Assembly (NCBI GenBank): GCA_025353105.1 | Contig: JANXRG010000115.1 | Location: 1 to 47,446 of the forward strand | Length of the DNA: 47,446 nt | Source: Verrucomicrobiota bacterium | Lineage (GTDB): Bacteria > Verrucomicrobiota > Verrucomicrobiia > Chthoniobacterales > SZAS-18 | Direction: 5' to 3' | Part shown: positions 23,926 to 33,024 of the stretch, piece after piece | Layout: each line of letters opens with the position of its first letter | How positions within the stretch are numbered: position 1 is the first letter of the stretch | The notes under the pieces: model-generated | What the model saw: the letters and a program-made list of their open reading frames with translations, nothing else | What the model was told of the DNA's origin: nothing | Database searches by the model: none | Program-made: the position numbers and the translations under genes

Positions 23926-24389
23926 ATCCGCCCACGCCGAAACGCGGGGAGATCCGCGAGGCGACCGTCGACGATTTACCGGAGCTTCGCGATCTCGCCT
24001 ATCGCTCGAAGGCGCACTGGGGCTACGACCAGGAGTTCATGGACGCCGTCGCGCCGTCCCTCGCTCCCACGTCGGAGGAACTCCCGGAGGGCGTTTTCGT
24101 ACTCGTGCGCGACGAGCGCATCGAAGGTTTCTGTGCGTTCAAGACAAAGTCGGGGTCGGTTTTTCTGGAGAGCTTGTTCGTCGCGCCCGAACGGATTCGC
24201 CACGGGATTGGGGAACATCTCTGGGATCACGCGGTCGACTTCGCCCGCCGCGCCGGGCATCCAAGTTTCCTGATCGAAAGCGATCCGAACGCCGAGGGAT
24301 TCTATCTGCGGATGGGCGCAAGAAGCGCCGGTGAAATCGTCTCCCGGGCTTCCGGTCGAACGCTGCCGCTGCTGCGGTATGAGGCCTGA
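23922..24389 (+). CDS. GNAT-family N-acetyltransferase
   Basis: This 155-aa GNAT protein has the acetyl-CoA-binding region in SLFVAPERIRHGIGEHLWDHAVDFAR (motif A with the R/Q-x-x-G-x-G/A-like RHGIGEHL) and the later FLIESDPNAEGFYLRMGAR (motif B, with FYxxxGF-like FYLRMGA). The start is a GTG at 23922 inside the stop of the VOC gene, so the two are translationally coupled. The acceptor is unknown. Confidence 0.88.
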   Translation: MNPPTPKRGEIREATVDDLPELRDLAYRSKAHWGYDQEFMDAVAPSLAPTSEELPEGVFVLVRDERIEGFCAFKTKSGSVFLESLFVAPERIRHGIGEHLWDHAVDFARRAGHPSFLIESDPNAEGFYLRMGARSAGEIVSRASGRTLPLLRYEA

Positions 24390-24510
24390 CGTTCGACCCG
24401 ATCGTTCGCTGGTTCCTATTTCCGTACCGATCCGGCGCTTCACGCCGTCGCTGCCGCGACGCGCTGAAGGCGCCGCTCGATCTGAAGGGCGCTCCGTTTC
24501 GAGGATTGCA

Positions 24511-27132
24511 TCAACCCGTGGTTGTCGGTTTCCATTCGCGGCGGCGCAGGTAGATATCGAGCGGGAGGAGCAGAAGCGCGGCGGCCAGTAGCGGACCTGA
24601 TAGATCGATCCATTGCGAAGTCTTCGCCGCCGGACGCGCAAAGATCTCCTCCGGTTTCGGATCGAATTTACCGTGGCCGATCCGCGCGAGCGACCGCAGC
24701 GCCTCCTCGTCCGTGCTTGTCTTGAGGAATTCACGCGCGAACGGTTTCGTGTAGCCCAGAACATACGGGCGCTCGAGAAACCCGGGCGCACTCATCGCGA
24801 ACAGCGTCGTGCCGTCGGCCGTCGGGGTGGGGAACTCTGCCACATACCGGCCCGGCGCCACCGCCTTCGCCGGGCGCGAGATGCTCGTGCCGTCGGGCGC
24901 AGTGGCCGTGGCGGCGATCACTAAATCATTACGGAACGAGCCGTCCGGGCGTGCGGCTTCCATTTCGAGCGTCACGGTCCCGTCGCCCTCGCCGAGGTGA
25001 ACCTGAAAATTCGAGGCGTCACCCGGCCGCATGAGGCCGCGCACCAGTTGCGTCCAAAATTTACCGAAGCCCGCCCAGCCCATCCAACCGCCTGCCCAGC
25101 GCGATTTCGCGTCGCTGGTGAATGCGGCCGATTGCCCGAGTCCATAACGCCACGTTGCGAGCAGTGGTTCGCCGATCTCCGTGGCCAGCAAAAGATCCGC
25201 GGTGGGTTTCAGCTTCGTCGAATTGTACCCGAGCAGCAGCGGCACCTGCGTCCAGTTCAAGCCCGCGAGAATTGGGGAGCGGCCAACCGGCTTCGCGAGG
25301 AAAGGTTCCTCCACGAGGCTGGACTGCGCGACCTTCATTGTTTCGGTGGTGAAGATCTGCGGAAGGTTGAGCGCGTCGTTCGTGAGATAGAAACGCCCGT
25401 TGCCGCGCTCCGCGAGCAACCGCAGAAAATTCACGTCCTTGTCGCGCTCGAATCCAAGCGCAACCACCGAGGTCGTGATCTTCGCCTGCAGCATCTGGCC
25501 CACGAGATCAATCGCGCTGCCGCCGCTCTGGGCGCCGTCGGCCATCTCGCCGGCAAATTTTTCCTCCGCGTCCGCCGCGTCGGAGAAAAGGATAACGTGC
25601 TTGATCTTCGCATTCGCGTCGCGCATGCGCTGGAAGGCGTCGGCCAGCGCCGTGTAAATATAGATGCCGCCGCCGCTCGCGGTGATGCCGAGGATCTTTT
25701 GTTCCACCGCCGTGCGCGAGGTCACGCGGCCGAGCGGCACGATGAGATTCACCTTCGTGTCGACCGCGGTGAGACAGAATTGATCCTTTGGCTGCAGCAC
25801 GCCGAGCGCCAGCGCGGCCCCCTGGTCCGCGAGCGAAATCTTGGTCTGACCCTGCACGGGCGCAGACATCGAACCGGAGCGATCGAGCGTGACCAGCAAC
25901 GCGACGGTGGGCGTATCCTGTCGGTCGTCGTGCTCCATGCGGACGGGCAGCATCTGCTCAACCGGCGTCCGGTAATAACCACCCACGCCGAAACTGTTGT
26001 CGCCGCCGATCATGACAAATCCACCGCCGAAATCCTGCACCCAGGCGCGGTAGAGCTCCATCTGTTCGCGGTTCAAATTCAGCGCGGACACGTCGCTGAG
26101 CAGGAACAAATCGAAGCGCTGCAAATCCTCGAGCGCGCGCGGCAGGCCGGAGATACCGCGGGTCTCGACCGCGATCTTGCCCGCTCGCAGGGCGTTGGCG
26201 AGCGGCAGCGCCCGGGTTTCGTCGCCGTCCACGAGCAGGACGCGGGGCTCGCCGCCGGACGTCACGCTGACCTGCGCGCGGTTGTTCTCAAGCAAAGTAT
26301 CTTGATCGGCGACAACCTCGACCTCGAGGGTCGAAAAGCCCCCGCCGACCGTGAGGTTGGCGAACACAATCTCGTTGCGCCCCGGCTGGAGCGCGACATC
26401 GCGCCCACCGACCAGGAGATTGTCCTGGTAAAGATTTACGCGTGAGCGGGTGGCCGTGTTGCTCTCGATATTCGCGCGCAGGTCGAACGGCTGGCCGTTT
26501 TTGACGTTGCGCGGTGCCTGCAAGAGGCCGACGAAGACTTCCGGGCGATCGGGATTGCGCAGCGGCACGGTGTAGAGTTCCGCGTCTCCCGCCGCGAGCC
26601 TCGCCGCAGCTTCCTCGGCGCGACCGGAGGTGTCGTTGCCGTCGGTCAGGAGCACGGCGCGCTTGAACGACTGCGCGGGAAAAACCGCGGAGGCGAAATC
26701 GAGGGCTCGGGTAAAGTCCGTGGCGTGGCGATCGGCGTCCGGCGTTTCGGGCCAGGTGGCGGGCAACGATGAAGACTCCGACGAGGGCTGCCAGACCCGC
26801 GTTCGCGCGGCGAAACCAAGGATCCCGACCGCGTCGGATCCACCACGCGATTTCACGCTTTGCTCGACGAAGTGGCGCGCCTGCGCGGCGGCCTCCGGCG
26901 AGATGCTCGCCGAGGCATCGACGAGGAAGAGCACGCCGAGCGCATCGGAATCGCGGCGCCAGCGCAGTCCGGCCAGGGCGAGAAGCAGGCAGAGGAACAG
27001 CAGCGTGCGCACCGCGAGCGTGGCGCGACGCTGGGGTGACTCCATTCCCACAAGCGAGCGGCGCAGGGCCAGCCCCACGAAAAACGCGATGGGCAGGCCG
27101 AGGAGGAGAAAGGCGGGGTGCGCGAGCTGCAT
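24511..27132 (-). CDS. Membrane-anchored two-VWA, GATase-like protein
   Basis: This is an 873-aa protein. Two N-terminal membrane helices (about 7-25 and 38-57) are followed by a VWA domain whose MIDAS-type motif is VDASASIS (D72, S74, S76) with TDGNDTSG at about 163-170. A beta-rich part to about 290 precedes a class I glutamine amidotransferase-like Rossmann segment (residues 296-395, VLLVDGDE and [14 protein letters not shown]). A second VWA domain with DRSGSM at residues 417-422 follows, then an immunoglobulin-like C-terminus and a last helix (about 845-862). Such proteins sit in the inner membrane with bulk in the periplasm. The function is unknown: relatives occur beside MoxR ATPases, absent here. 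It diverges from an ATP-grasp gene. Confidence 0.88.
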   Translation of the reverse strand: MQLAHPAFLLLGLPIAFFVGLALRRSLVGMESPQRRATLAVRTLLFLCLLLALAGLRWRRDSDALGVLFLVDASASISPEAAAQARHFVEQSVKSRGGSDAVGILGFAARTRVWQPSSESSSLPATWPETPDADRHATDFTRALDFASAVFPAQSFKRAVLLTDGNDTSGRAEEAAARLAAGDAELYTVPLRNPDRPEVFVGLLQAPRNVKNGQPFDLRANIESNTATRSRVNLYQDNLLVGGRDVALQPGRNEIVFANLTVGGGFSTLEVEVVADQDTLLENNRAQVSVTSGGEPRVLLVDGDETRALPLANALRAGKIAVETRGISGLPRALEDLQRFDLFLLSDVSALNLNREQMELYRAWVQDFGGGFVMIGGDNSFGVGGYYRTPVEQMLPVRMEHDDRQDTPTVALLVTLDRSGSMSAPVQGQTKISLADQGAALALGVLQPKDQFCLTAVDTKVNLIVPLGRVTSRTAVEQKILGITASGGGIYIYTALADAFQRMRDANAKIKHVILFSDAADAEEKFAGEMADGAQSGGSAIDLVGQMLQAKITTSVVALGFERDKDVNFLRLLAERGNGRFYLTNDALNLPQIFTTETMKVAQSSLVEEPFLAKPVGRSPILAGLNWTQVPLLLGYNSTKLKPTADLLLATEIGEPLLATWRYGLGQSAAFTSDAKSRWAGGWMGWAGFGKFWTQLVRGLMRPGDASNFQVHLGEGDGTVTLEMEAARPDGSFRNDLVIAATATAPDGTSISRPAKAVAPGRYVAEFPTPTADGTTLFAMSAPGFLERPYVLGYTKPFAREFLKTSTDEEALRSLARIGHGKFDPKPEEIFARPAAKTSQWIDLSGPLLAAALLLLPLDIYLRRREWKPTTTG

Positions 27133-27251
27133 GTCGGAATGAACGGCGACGGTCCACCATTCCGCGCTCGACGCCCCTCGTCATTCGGCAAATTCACCGA
27201 CGCGGGAAAAATCGGCTTTCCTCACGGCGGGTGGATTCTATCCTCCGCCGC

Positions 27252-28694
27252 GTGGGACAATTCTTCCAAGGGTACGAGACGGGCGGATTTTTCGACGAAA
27301 TGTTCGCCGCCTCGGGCGAGGTGCGCCCGCATTACGGCGCACTGCTGCGGCGCTATCAGGAAATGGGGGGCGGCGAATACGAGCGGAAGCAGGCGCTCGC
27401 CGACAAGTCGTTTCTCACGCAGGGCATCACGTTCACGGTCTACTCCGACGACCGCGGCACGGAGCGGATTTTCCCGTTCGACCTGATTCCGCGCATCATC
27501 CCGGCGAAGGAATGGGCGCACCTCGAGCGCGGTCTTGTGCAGCGTATGACCGCGCTAAATCTGTTTCTCAAGGACGTCTACAACGAGCAGCGGATCCTGA
27601 GGGAGGGCGTCATTCCGGAACATTACATCCGCAGCGCCGCGCACTTCCGGCCTGAATTCATGGGCTTCCGCGTCCCGCGCGACATCTACATTCACATCTG
27701 CGGCACCGACCTGATCCGCGATCACGACGGACGATATCTTGTGCTGGAAGACAATGGGCGGACGCCGTCGGGCGTGAGCTACGTCCTGACCAATCGCCAG
27801 GCGATGAAGCGCGTGTTTCCGAAGTTGTTCGGGAGCTACCCGGTGCGGCCGGTGGACGAGTATCCGCAGCACCTGCTGCAGATGCTGCACCACATCGCGC
27901 CCGGCGGTCATCCGGATCCCACGATCGTGCTGCTGACACCGGGTATCCACAACTCGGCCTATTTCGAGCATTCGTTTCTCGCGCGGAGCATGGGCATCGA
28001 AATCGTGGAGGGCCGCGATCTCGTCGTAAACAACGACCGCGTGTACATGAAAACGACGAAAGGCCTGCGGCAGGTTCACGTCATCTACCGGCGCATCGAC
28101 GACGATTTCCTCGACCCAAAGGTTTTCCGCGCGGATTCGCTGCTCGGCGTGCCCGGACTTGTCGACGCGTACCGGAAGGGCCACGTCAGCCTCGCAAACT
28201 CAATCGGCACCGGCGTCGCCGACGACAAGGTCATGTATTATTTCGTGCCACGGATGATTAAGTTTTACCTCGGCGAGGAGCCGATCCTGCCGAATGTCGA
28301 GACGTGGCTCTCGTCGGAGGAAAAGGATTGTGCCTACATCCTCGAGCGCCTCGATCAGCTCGTCGTGAAGAGCGCGAACGAGAGCGGCGGCTACGGAATG
28401 TTGATGGGGCCGTATGCCGCAAAGGAGGAGATCGCCAAATTCCGCGATCTGATTCAGGCGAACCCGCGCAACTTCATCGCGCAGCCCGTCATCTCGCTTT
28501 CGCGCGCGCCGACGTGGTGCGGCGAGGGCGCGATCGAGGGGCGCCATATCGATCTGCGCCCGTACATCCTGTGCGGGGAGACGATCAAGATCGTGCCGGG
28601 CGGGCTCACCCGCGTTGCCTTGCGCAAGGGATCGCTCGTCGTGAACTCCTCGCAGGGCGGCGGGAGCAAGGACACGTGGGTGCTCGACGAGTGA
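27252..28694 (+). CDS. Circularly permuted type 2 ATP-grasp protein (DUF404/DUF407 family)
   Basis: This protein of about 480 aa belongs to the family formerly annotated DUF404/DUF407. It begins [26 protein letters not shown], has [16 protein letters not shown] (a nucleotide/Mg site) and ends with [15 protein letters not shown], then [43 protein letters not shown]. These are family signatures. Members are predicted peptide- or amide-bond-forming enzymes, usually next to an alpha-E (DUF403) gene and a transglutaminase-like gene, neither of which is here. The start is uncertain: GTG at 27252 or GTG at 27231 are both in frame, and I favour 27252. It is divergent from the VWA gene. Confidence 0.87.
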   Translation: MGQFFQGYETGGFFDEMFAASGEVRPHYGALLRRYQEMGGGEYERKQALADKSFLTQGITFTVYSDDRGTERIFPFDLIPRIIPAKEWAHLERGLVQRMTALNLFLKDVYNEQRILREGVIPEHYIRSAAHFRPEFMGFRVPRDIYIHICGTDLIRDHDGRYLVLEDNGRTPSGVSYVLTNRQAMKRVFPKLFGSYPVRPVDEYPQHLLQMLHHIAPGGHPDPTIVLLTPGIHNSAYFEHSFLARSMGIEIVEGRDLVVNNDRVYMKTTKGLRQVHVIYRRIDDDFLDPKVFRADSLLGVPGLVDAYRKGHVSLANSIGTGVADDKVMYYFVPRMIKFYLGEEPILPNVETWLSSEEKDCAYILERLDQLVVKSANESGGYGMLMGPYAAKEEIAKFRDLIQANPRNFIAQPVISLSRAPTWCGEGAIEGRHIDLRPYILCGETIKIVPGGLTRVALRKGSLVVNSSQGGGSKDTWVLDE

Positions 28695-28842
28695 CGCCGC
28701 CGGGGTCCGACCACGCGGGTGTTGTAACGCGCACACAATCAGCTTGTCACGCGGCCAGCGGGCGGCGTGTAATTGCCAGGTTGGGGCTGCGATGGAATGG
28801 CATCCGTCGCGGCGTTTCATCACCCGCATCATTCTTCGCATC

Positions 28843-30255
28843 ATGAGCACACCAAATCCCTCGGTAAATTCTTCGGAACACGGACTGTTCACGCGACTCG
28901 GCGCGTCGCTTTCGGATTGGTCGGAACGGTGGTTTCCCGACGCGTTTGTCTTCGCCCTGCTCGCCGCGATCATTGTGTTCGTGGCGGGTCTGATTTTGGG
29001 CAGCACGCTCCAGCAGCTCGTGACGTGGTTTGGCACCGGCTTCTGGTCGTTCGTTCCGTTCACGATGCAGATGGTCGTGGTGGTCGTCAGCGGGTACGTC
29101 GTTGCATCCTCGCCGCCGGTGTACAAACTAATCGTGAAGCTGGCAGGCGTGCCGAAAACCGCGCGGGGCGCGGTGGCGTATGTGGCGTTCATCTCGACGT
29201 TCACCTCGATGATCAGCTACGGCTTGAGCCTGATATTTGCGGGCTTTCTCGCGCGGGAAATCGCGCAGCGCATGAAGGTGGATTATCGCGCGATCGGCGC
29301 CGCAGCCTATCTCGGGCTCGGCAGCATCTGGGCGCTTGGGCTCTCGTCCTCGGCGGCGCTGATGATGGCTTCGAAAGGATTAATCCCGGCGCCCGTCCTG
29401 AAGATCAGCGGCATCATTCCGCTGGATGCCACCATTTACACGTGGCAAAGCCTTCTGACCGCTGGAATCTTGATGCTGGTGTCGGTCCTGGTGGCGTGGC
29501 TGACCGTGCCGATGGGCGACAATGTGCGCACGGTGCAGTCCTTTGGCCTGACCTTTGAGTCCATGCAAGCGCCGCTCGAGAAGCGCGAGAAACCCGGTGA
29601 ATGGCTCGAGTATTTCCCGCCGCTTACGCTCGTCATCGCGTTGATGGGTTTTGGATATCTCTGGACCGTCATCAGCGAGAAGGGCTGGCTGCAGGCGCTC
29701 GACCTGCCGAATTACAATCTGTTCTTCCTCATGGTCGGACTCGTGCTGCACTGGCGGGCTCGGTCATTCACCAAGGCGGTGTCGGCCGCGATCCCGGCGA
29801 CCGCGGGCATCGTCATCCAGTTTCCGTTTTATGCGGGGATCGCCGCCATCATTGGGGGATCGCCCATCTCCAAGACGCTTGCCGAATTGTTCGTGAAGGT
29901 GACGACGCCCGACACGTACCCGATTCTCGTGTCGATTTACTCCGCCGTGCTCGGCTTGTTCGCTCCGTCCGGCGGGGGCAAATGGATTCTCGAGGCGCCC
30001 TATGTGTTGCAGGCCGCGATCGACCAGAAGGTGAACCTCGGCTGGGTCGTGCAGATCTATAACACCGCCGAGGCGCTGCCGAATTTGGTGAATCCGTTTT
30101 GGATGCTGCCGCTGCTGGGCATCCTCAAGTTGAAGGCGCGCGATCTCGTCGGCTTCGGCTTGGTGCAACTCTTCGTGCACACTCCGATCGTCCTGTTCCT
30201 CATGTGGCTGCTCGCACGGACTTTCACCTTTGTGCCGCCCGTGATGCCGCCGTAA
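28843..30255 (+). CDS. AtoE-type short-chain fatty acid transporter
   Basis: This 470-aa integral membrane protein has around ten to twelve helices. It matches the short-chain fatty acid (acetoacetate/butyrate) transporter family AtoE: RWFPDAFVFALLAAIIVFVAGL at the start, TMQMVVVVVSGYVVASSPPV, SMISYGLSLIFAGFLAREIA, and GLFAPSGGGKWILEAPYV near the C-terminus. It would import short-chain fatty acids across the inner membrane. The ATG at 28843 is nearest to the first helix; ATG at 28792 is an alternative. No beta-oxidation genes adjoin it, so the physiological role is inferred only from family. Confidence 0.88.
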   Translation: MSTPNPSVNSSEHGLFTRLGASLSDWSERWFPDAFVFALLAAIIVFVAGLILGSTLQQLVTWFGTGFWSFVPFTMQMVVVVVSGYVVASSPPVYKLIVKLAGVPKTARGAVAYVAFISTFTSMISYGLSLIFAGFLAREIAQRMKVDYRAIGAAAYLGLGSIWALGLSSSAALMMASKGLIPAPVLKISGIIPLDATIYTWQSLLTAGILMLVSVLVAWLTVPMGDNVRTVQSFGLTFESMQAPLEKREKPGEWLEYFPPLTLVIALMGFGYLWTVISEKGWLQALDLPNYNLFFLMVGLVLHWRARSFTKAVSAAIPATAGIVIQFPFYAGIAAIIGGSPISKTLAELFVKVTTPDTYPILVSIYSAVLGLFAPSGGGKWILEAPYVLQAAIDQKVNLGWVVQIYNTAEALPNLVNPFWMLPLLGILKLKARDLVGFGLVQLFVHTPIVLFLMWLLARTFTFVPPVMPP

Positions 30256-30284
30256 GCCGCCGGGGCTGAACGACGCTGCGTTCG

Positions 30285-30311
30285 GACCAGGGTCAGCGAC
30301 CCCGGCGACAG
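30285..30311. repeat. Hairpin repeat family C, copy 2
   Basis: The reverse complement of 30292-30310 is TGTCGCCGGGGTCGCTGAC, identical over 19 bases to part of the copy at 16564-16594. It folds as GGGTC-AGC-GACCC. It lies between the convergent AtoE and aminotransferase genes, where it could also act as a bidirectional terminator, although there is no T-tract. Confidence 0.6.
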
Positions 30312-30314
30312 GCG

Positions 30315-31478
30315 CTACACCGAACGCAGGAAGTCCTCGAGGCGATCGAGGCCCTTCTTGATCACGTCGAGGCTCGTCGCGTAGCTGATGCGAATCGTCT
30401 TGTCGTTGCCGAAGGCGATCCCCGGCACGACCGCCACCTTTTGCTTGCTGAGCAAACGGTCGGCGAAATTCGTCGAGGTTAGCGAGGTGCGCTCGATGTT
30501 CACGAGCACATAGAACGCCCCGTCCGGCTTGGTGACGGTGACATTGGGCATCGTGGAGATGCGGCCGTAGACGTAGTCGCGGCGGACGTTGAATTCGTCG
30601 CGCATGTCGGCGATGCACTGCTGGTCGCCCTGGAGGGCGGCGAGGCCGCCCTTCTGCCCGAACGACGTCGGGTTCGACGTCATGTGGCTTTGGATTGAAT
30701 CGATGGCCTTGGCGATGTTCTCGGGCGCGGCGAGGTAGCCGAGGCGCCAACCGGTCATCGCATAGGCCTTGCTGAAGCCGTTGATCGTGATGGTCAAATC
30801 GTACGCGGCCTTCGAGAGCGAGGCGATGCTGACCGCCTTCACGTCGTCATACACGAGTTTCTCGTACATCTCGTCCGAGAGGATGATGATGCCTTCCTCG
30901 TCCGCCACCTCGACGATGGCCTCGAGTTCCTCGCGGGTGTAGACCGCGCCGGTCGGATTGCACGGCGAATTGATGATCACCATCTTCGTTCGCGGCGTCA
31001 TCGCGTCGGCGAAATCCGCGGCCGTCATCTTCCAGTTGTTGGATTCCTTGGTCTGGACGAAAACCGGCTCGGCGCCGGAGAGCCGCACCATTTCCGGATA
31101 GCTGACCCAATAGGGCGCCGGGATGATGACCTCGTCGCCAGTTTGGCACGTCGCGAGGATTGCATTCATGCACGCCTGCTTCGCGCCGGTGCTGACGATG
31201 ATCTGGGTCGGTTTGTATTCGATATTGTTGTCCGCGAAAAGCTTGTCCGCGATCGCCTGGCGCAGCTCGGGGATGCCACTGCTGGGCGTGTATTTCGTGA
31301 ACCCGTCGTTGAGCGCCGCGATGGCCGCGGCCTTGATGTGCTCGGGCGTGTCGAAGTCGGGTTCGCCGGCGCCGAAGTTGCAGACATCCTCGCCGACCGC
31401 CTTCATCTGCTTGGCTTTGGTGTCGATCGCCAGCGTGGGCGAGGGTTGGAGAAGGGTGGCGCGTTCGGCGAGTTCCAT
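30315..31478 (-). CDS. Pyridoxal-phosphate aminotransferase, aspartate aminotransferase family
   Basis: This 387-aa class I/II (fold type I) aminotransferase has the PLP-lysine motif NGFSKAYAMTGWRLGY. The PLP-binding VSTGAKQACMNAI, NSPCNPTGAVY (aspartate/tyrosine region) and the C-terminal arginine motif KTIRISYATS are all in place. AspC-like enzymes of subgroup Ib, common outside enterobacteria, have this pattern. The expected reaction is transfer of an amino group between aspartate (or an aromatic amino acid) and 2-oxoglutarate. It is downstream of the double NDK gene with a 30-base gap, probably one operon. No AroH-like partner is adjacent. Confidence 0.93.
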   Translation of the reverse strand: MELAERATLLQPSPTLAIDTKAKQMKAVGEDVCNFGAGEPDFDTPEHIKAAAIAALNDGFTKYTPSSGIPELRQAIADKLFADNNIEYKPTQIIVSTGAKQACMNAILATCQTGDEVIIPAPYWVSYPEMVRLSGAEPVFVQTKESNNWKMTAADFADAMTPRTKMVIINSPCNPTGAVYTREELEAIVEVADEEGIIILSDEMYEKLVYDDVKAVSIASLSKAAYDLTITINGFSKAYAMTGWRLGYLAAPENIAKAIDSIQSHMTSNPTSFGQKGGLAALQGDQQCIADMRDEFNVRRDYVYGRISTMPNVTVTKPDGAFYVLVNIERTSLTSTNFADRLLSKQKVAVVPGIAFGNDKTIRISYATSLDVIKKGLDRLEDFLRSV

Positions 31479-31508
31479 GAGTGGGAAAGTTGGGAGATGG
31501 ACGAGAGT

Positions 31509-32687
31509 TTAGTTGAGCGACCCGTAGGTCTCTTCGATCAGCGGTCGGAGATTGTTGGTTTGAATGCCGACGATGGGCATTTCGCGGGCGGCGCTCTCGG
31601 GCGAGTCCGACGCGTGCGCGGCGTTCACCATGATCGAGTTGCCAAATTCCTTGCGGATGGTGCCGCTTGGCGCTTTGGAGGGGTCGGTTGGCCCGAGCAC
31701 TTCACGAATTTTCTTCACGGCGTCCACGCCCTCGTAAATGACGGCGACAATCTTCCGGTCACCCGGCAGATTGCGTTCCGCCTTCGGGGTGTCGCTCGGC
31801 CGGCGGCCGGACATGAATTCCACGATGGCTTCCCAGTTGTCGCGGCCGAATTCCGGCCCGATCAATTCACCGAGCTTCTTTTCCATCGCGTCATCCAGCG
31901 CGAGGCCGAGTTCGCGCTCGATCGCGAGGCGGGAACGCTTGCCGCCTGGCTCCTTGAATTTTTCCTGCAAAAACGCGAGCACCGGCCCGTAGAACTCCTC
32001 GGCCTCGGCCACGCTCATGCGGTGAACCTTGAAGCCGATGATCGAAAGGCCGCTGCGCGAAAAGACGTCCATCACGCCGCCGGGCCGCGCGTTCGGAAAG
32101 CGGAAATTGTCGGGCTTGATCAGGACGAGCGTCTTCTCGACCTTCGCCCCGACCGGATAGCTGATGATGTTTTCGAGCAGGCCGCCGTCGCTGTCGGAGT
32201 ACCGCGCCCAAAGCTTGAGCGCCTTCTCCGCCGAGGCCGCATCCGGCGCGGTGAGCACCGCGGGCTCGAAGTAGATCACCCTGCCGTCCGCATCGGCCAT
32301 GTAATCACCGTAGGTATCGCGAATCGTCTCGCCGCTCGTGCGCTCGTTGACGATGTGGCCGACTGCGCCCATGACCTTGGCGACGGCGTCGGGCCCTTTG
32401 AAGACGAGCAACAGCGTGCGGGCGCGCCGGCCTTTGGCGTCGGGGGCGAAATTCTTGAGGATGTAGTCCCGGATTCGTTCCTGCGTTGCGCGGTGGCGGG
32501 CGTTGTCGGGTTCGGTGATCGCCATGGCCGCGTAGGCCTCGGCGAGTTCCTGGCTGGGAGCGAACATCCGGGCGCCAACGAGGTCGAGACCGGTGCGGGA
32601 AATCAGCCGCGAGAGGATGCCGCCCGTGCGCGATTTTCGGATCGAATACGGGTTGACGAGAACGTAGGAAAGCTGTTCGGCGGACAT
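31509..32687 (-). CDS. Double-length nucleoside diphosphate kinase (two NDK domains, one degenerate)
   Basis: This 392-aa protein contains two nucleoside diphosphate kinase domains, against about 140 aa for a normal NDK. Domain 2 (about 184-392) starts TLVLIKPDNFRF and has the phosphohistidine region NAAHASDS, with H358 as the likely phosphorylated residue (canonical: NxxHGSDS). It carries an insertion of roughly 50 to 60 residues. Domain 1 (about 5-160) begins YVLVNPYSIRKS, where the conserved substrate lysine is asparagine, and has no histidine at the phospho-site (DYMADADGRV), so it looks catalytically dead. It should exchange terminal phosphates between nucleotides, with domain 1 regulatory or structural. 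It is upstream of the aminotransferase gene. The ATG at 32687 fits. Confidence 0.85.
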   Translation of the reverse strand: MSAEQLSYVLVNPYSIRKSRTGGILSRLISRTGLDLVGARMFAPSQELAEAYAAMAITEPDNARHRATQERIRDYILKNFAPDAKGRRARTLLLVFKGPDAVAKVMGAVGHIVNERTSGETIRDTYGDYMADADGRVIYFEPAVLTAPDAASAEKALKLWARYSDSDGGLLENIISYPVGAKVEKTLVLIKPDNFRFPNARPGGVMDVFSRSGLSIIGFKVHRMSVAEAEEFYGPVLAFLQEKFKEPGGKRSRLAIERELGLALDDAMEKKLGELIGPEFGRDNWEAIVEFMSGRRPSDTPKAERNLPGDRKIVAVIYEGVDAVKKIREVLGPTDPSKAPSGTIRKEFGNSIMVNAAHASDSPESAAREMPIVGIQTNNLRPLIEETYGSLN

Positions 32688-32845
32688 AGCTGAGACGACA
32701 GGAAACCCTCGCTGGGTCCGGCTTTCGGCGCGAATCCAACGCTGGCATCGTGTCCAAAAGGGGCCTCGTGGAACGAAGGGACTGCCTAGCTACCGCAGGC
32801 GGGAAGGGGCGTCAAATGAAACCGAGGGCGCGCGTCTCTGCGCGG

Positions 32846-33013
32846 CTCGAAAACTCGAAGTTCGAAATTCGAAACTCGAAGTAAACGGGGAAAACCTGGA
32901 AAACTCCAAGGGCGGAAAGCGCGGGGGTCGCGACCAGGCGTTGCCATTTTGCCATTTTCCAATTTCGGATCTTTTAAACTTACTTCGAGTTTCGGGTTTC
33001 GGGTTTCGAGTTT
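32846..33013. repeat. Paired TTCGARY heptamer element, copy 2
   Basis: The left arm (32846-32886) reads, on the minus strand, as four heptamers TTCGAGT, TTCGAAT, TTCGAAC, TTCGAGT. The right arm (32973-33013) reads on the plus strand TTAAACTTAC, then TTCGAGT, TTCGGGT, TTCGGGT, TTCGAGT. The two arms are inverted. Between them are about 86 bases without a gene, rich in CCATTTT-like runs. The whole interval 32688-33024 (337 bases) holds nothing else I recognise. The right arm ends 11 bases before the ATG of the next gene. Confidence 0.75.
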
Positions 33014-33024
33014 ATCAGTCTCGC

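Noticed and set aside
24997-26445. Plus-strand frame of 482 aa opposite the VWA gene
   Set aside because: It is a shadow of a frame with clear VWA and GATase-like motifs on the minus strand.
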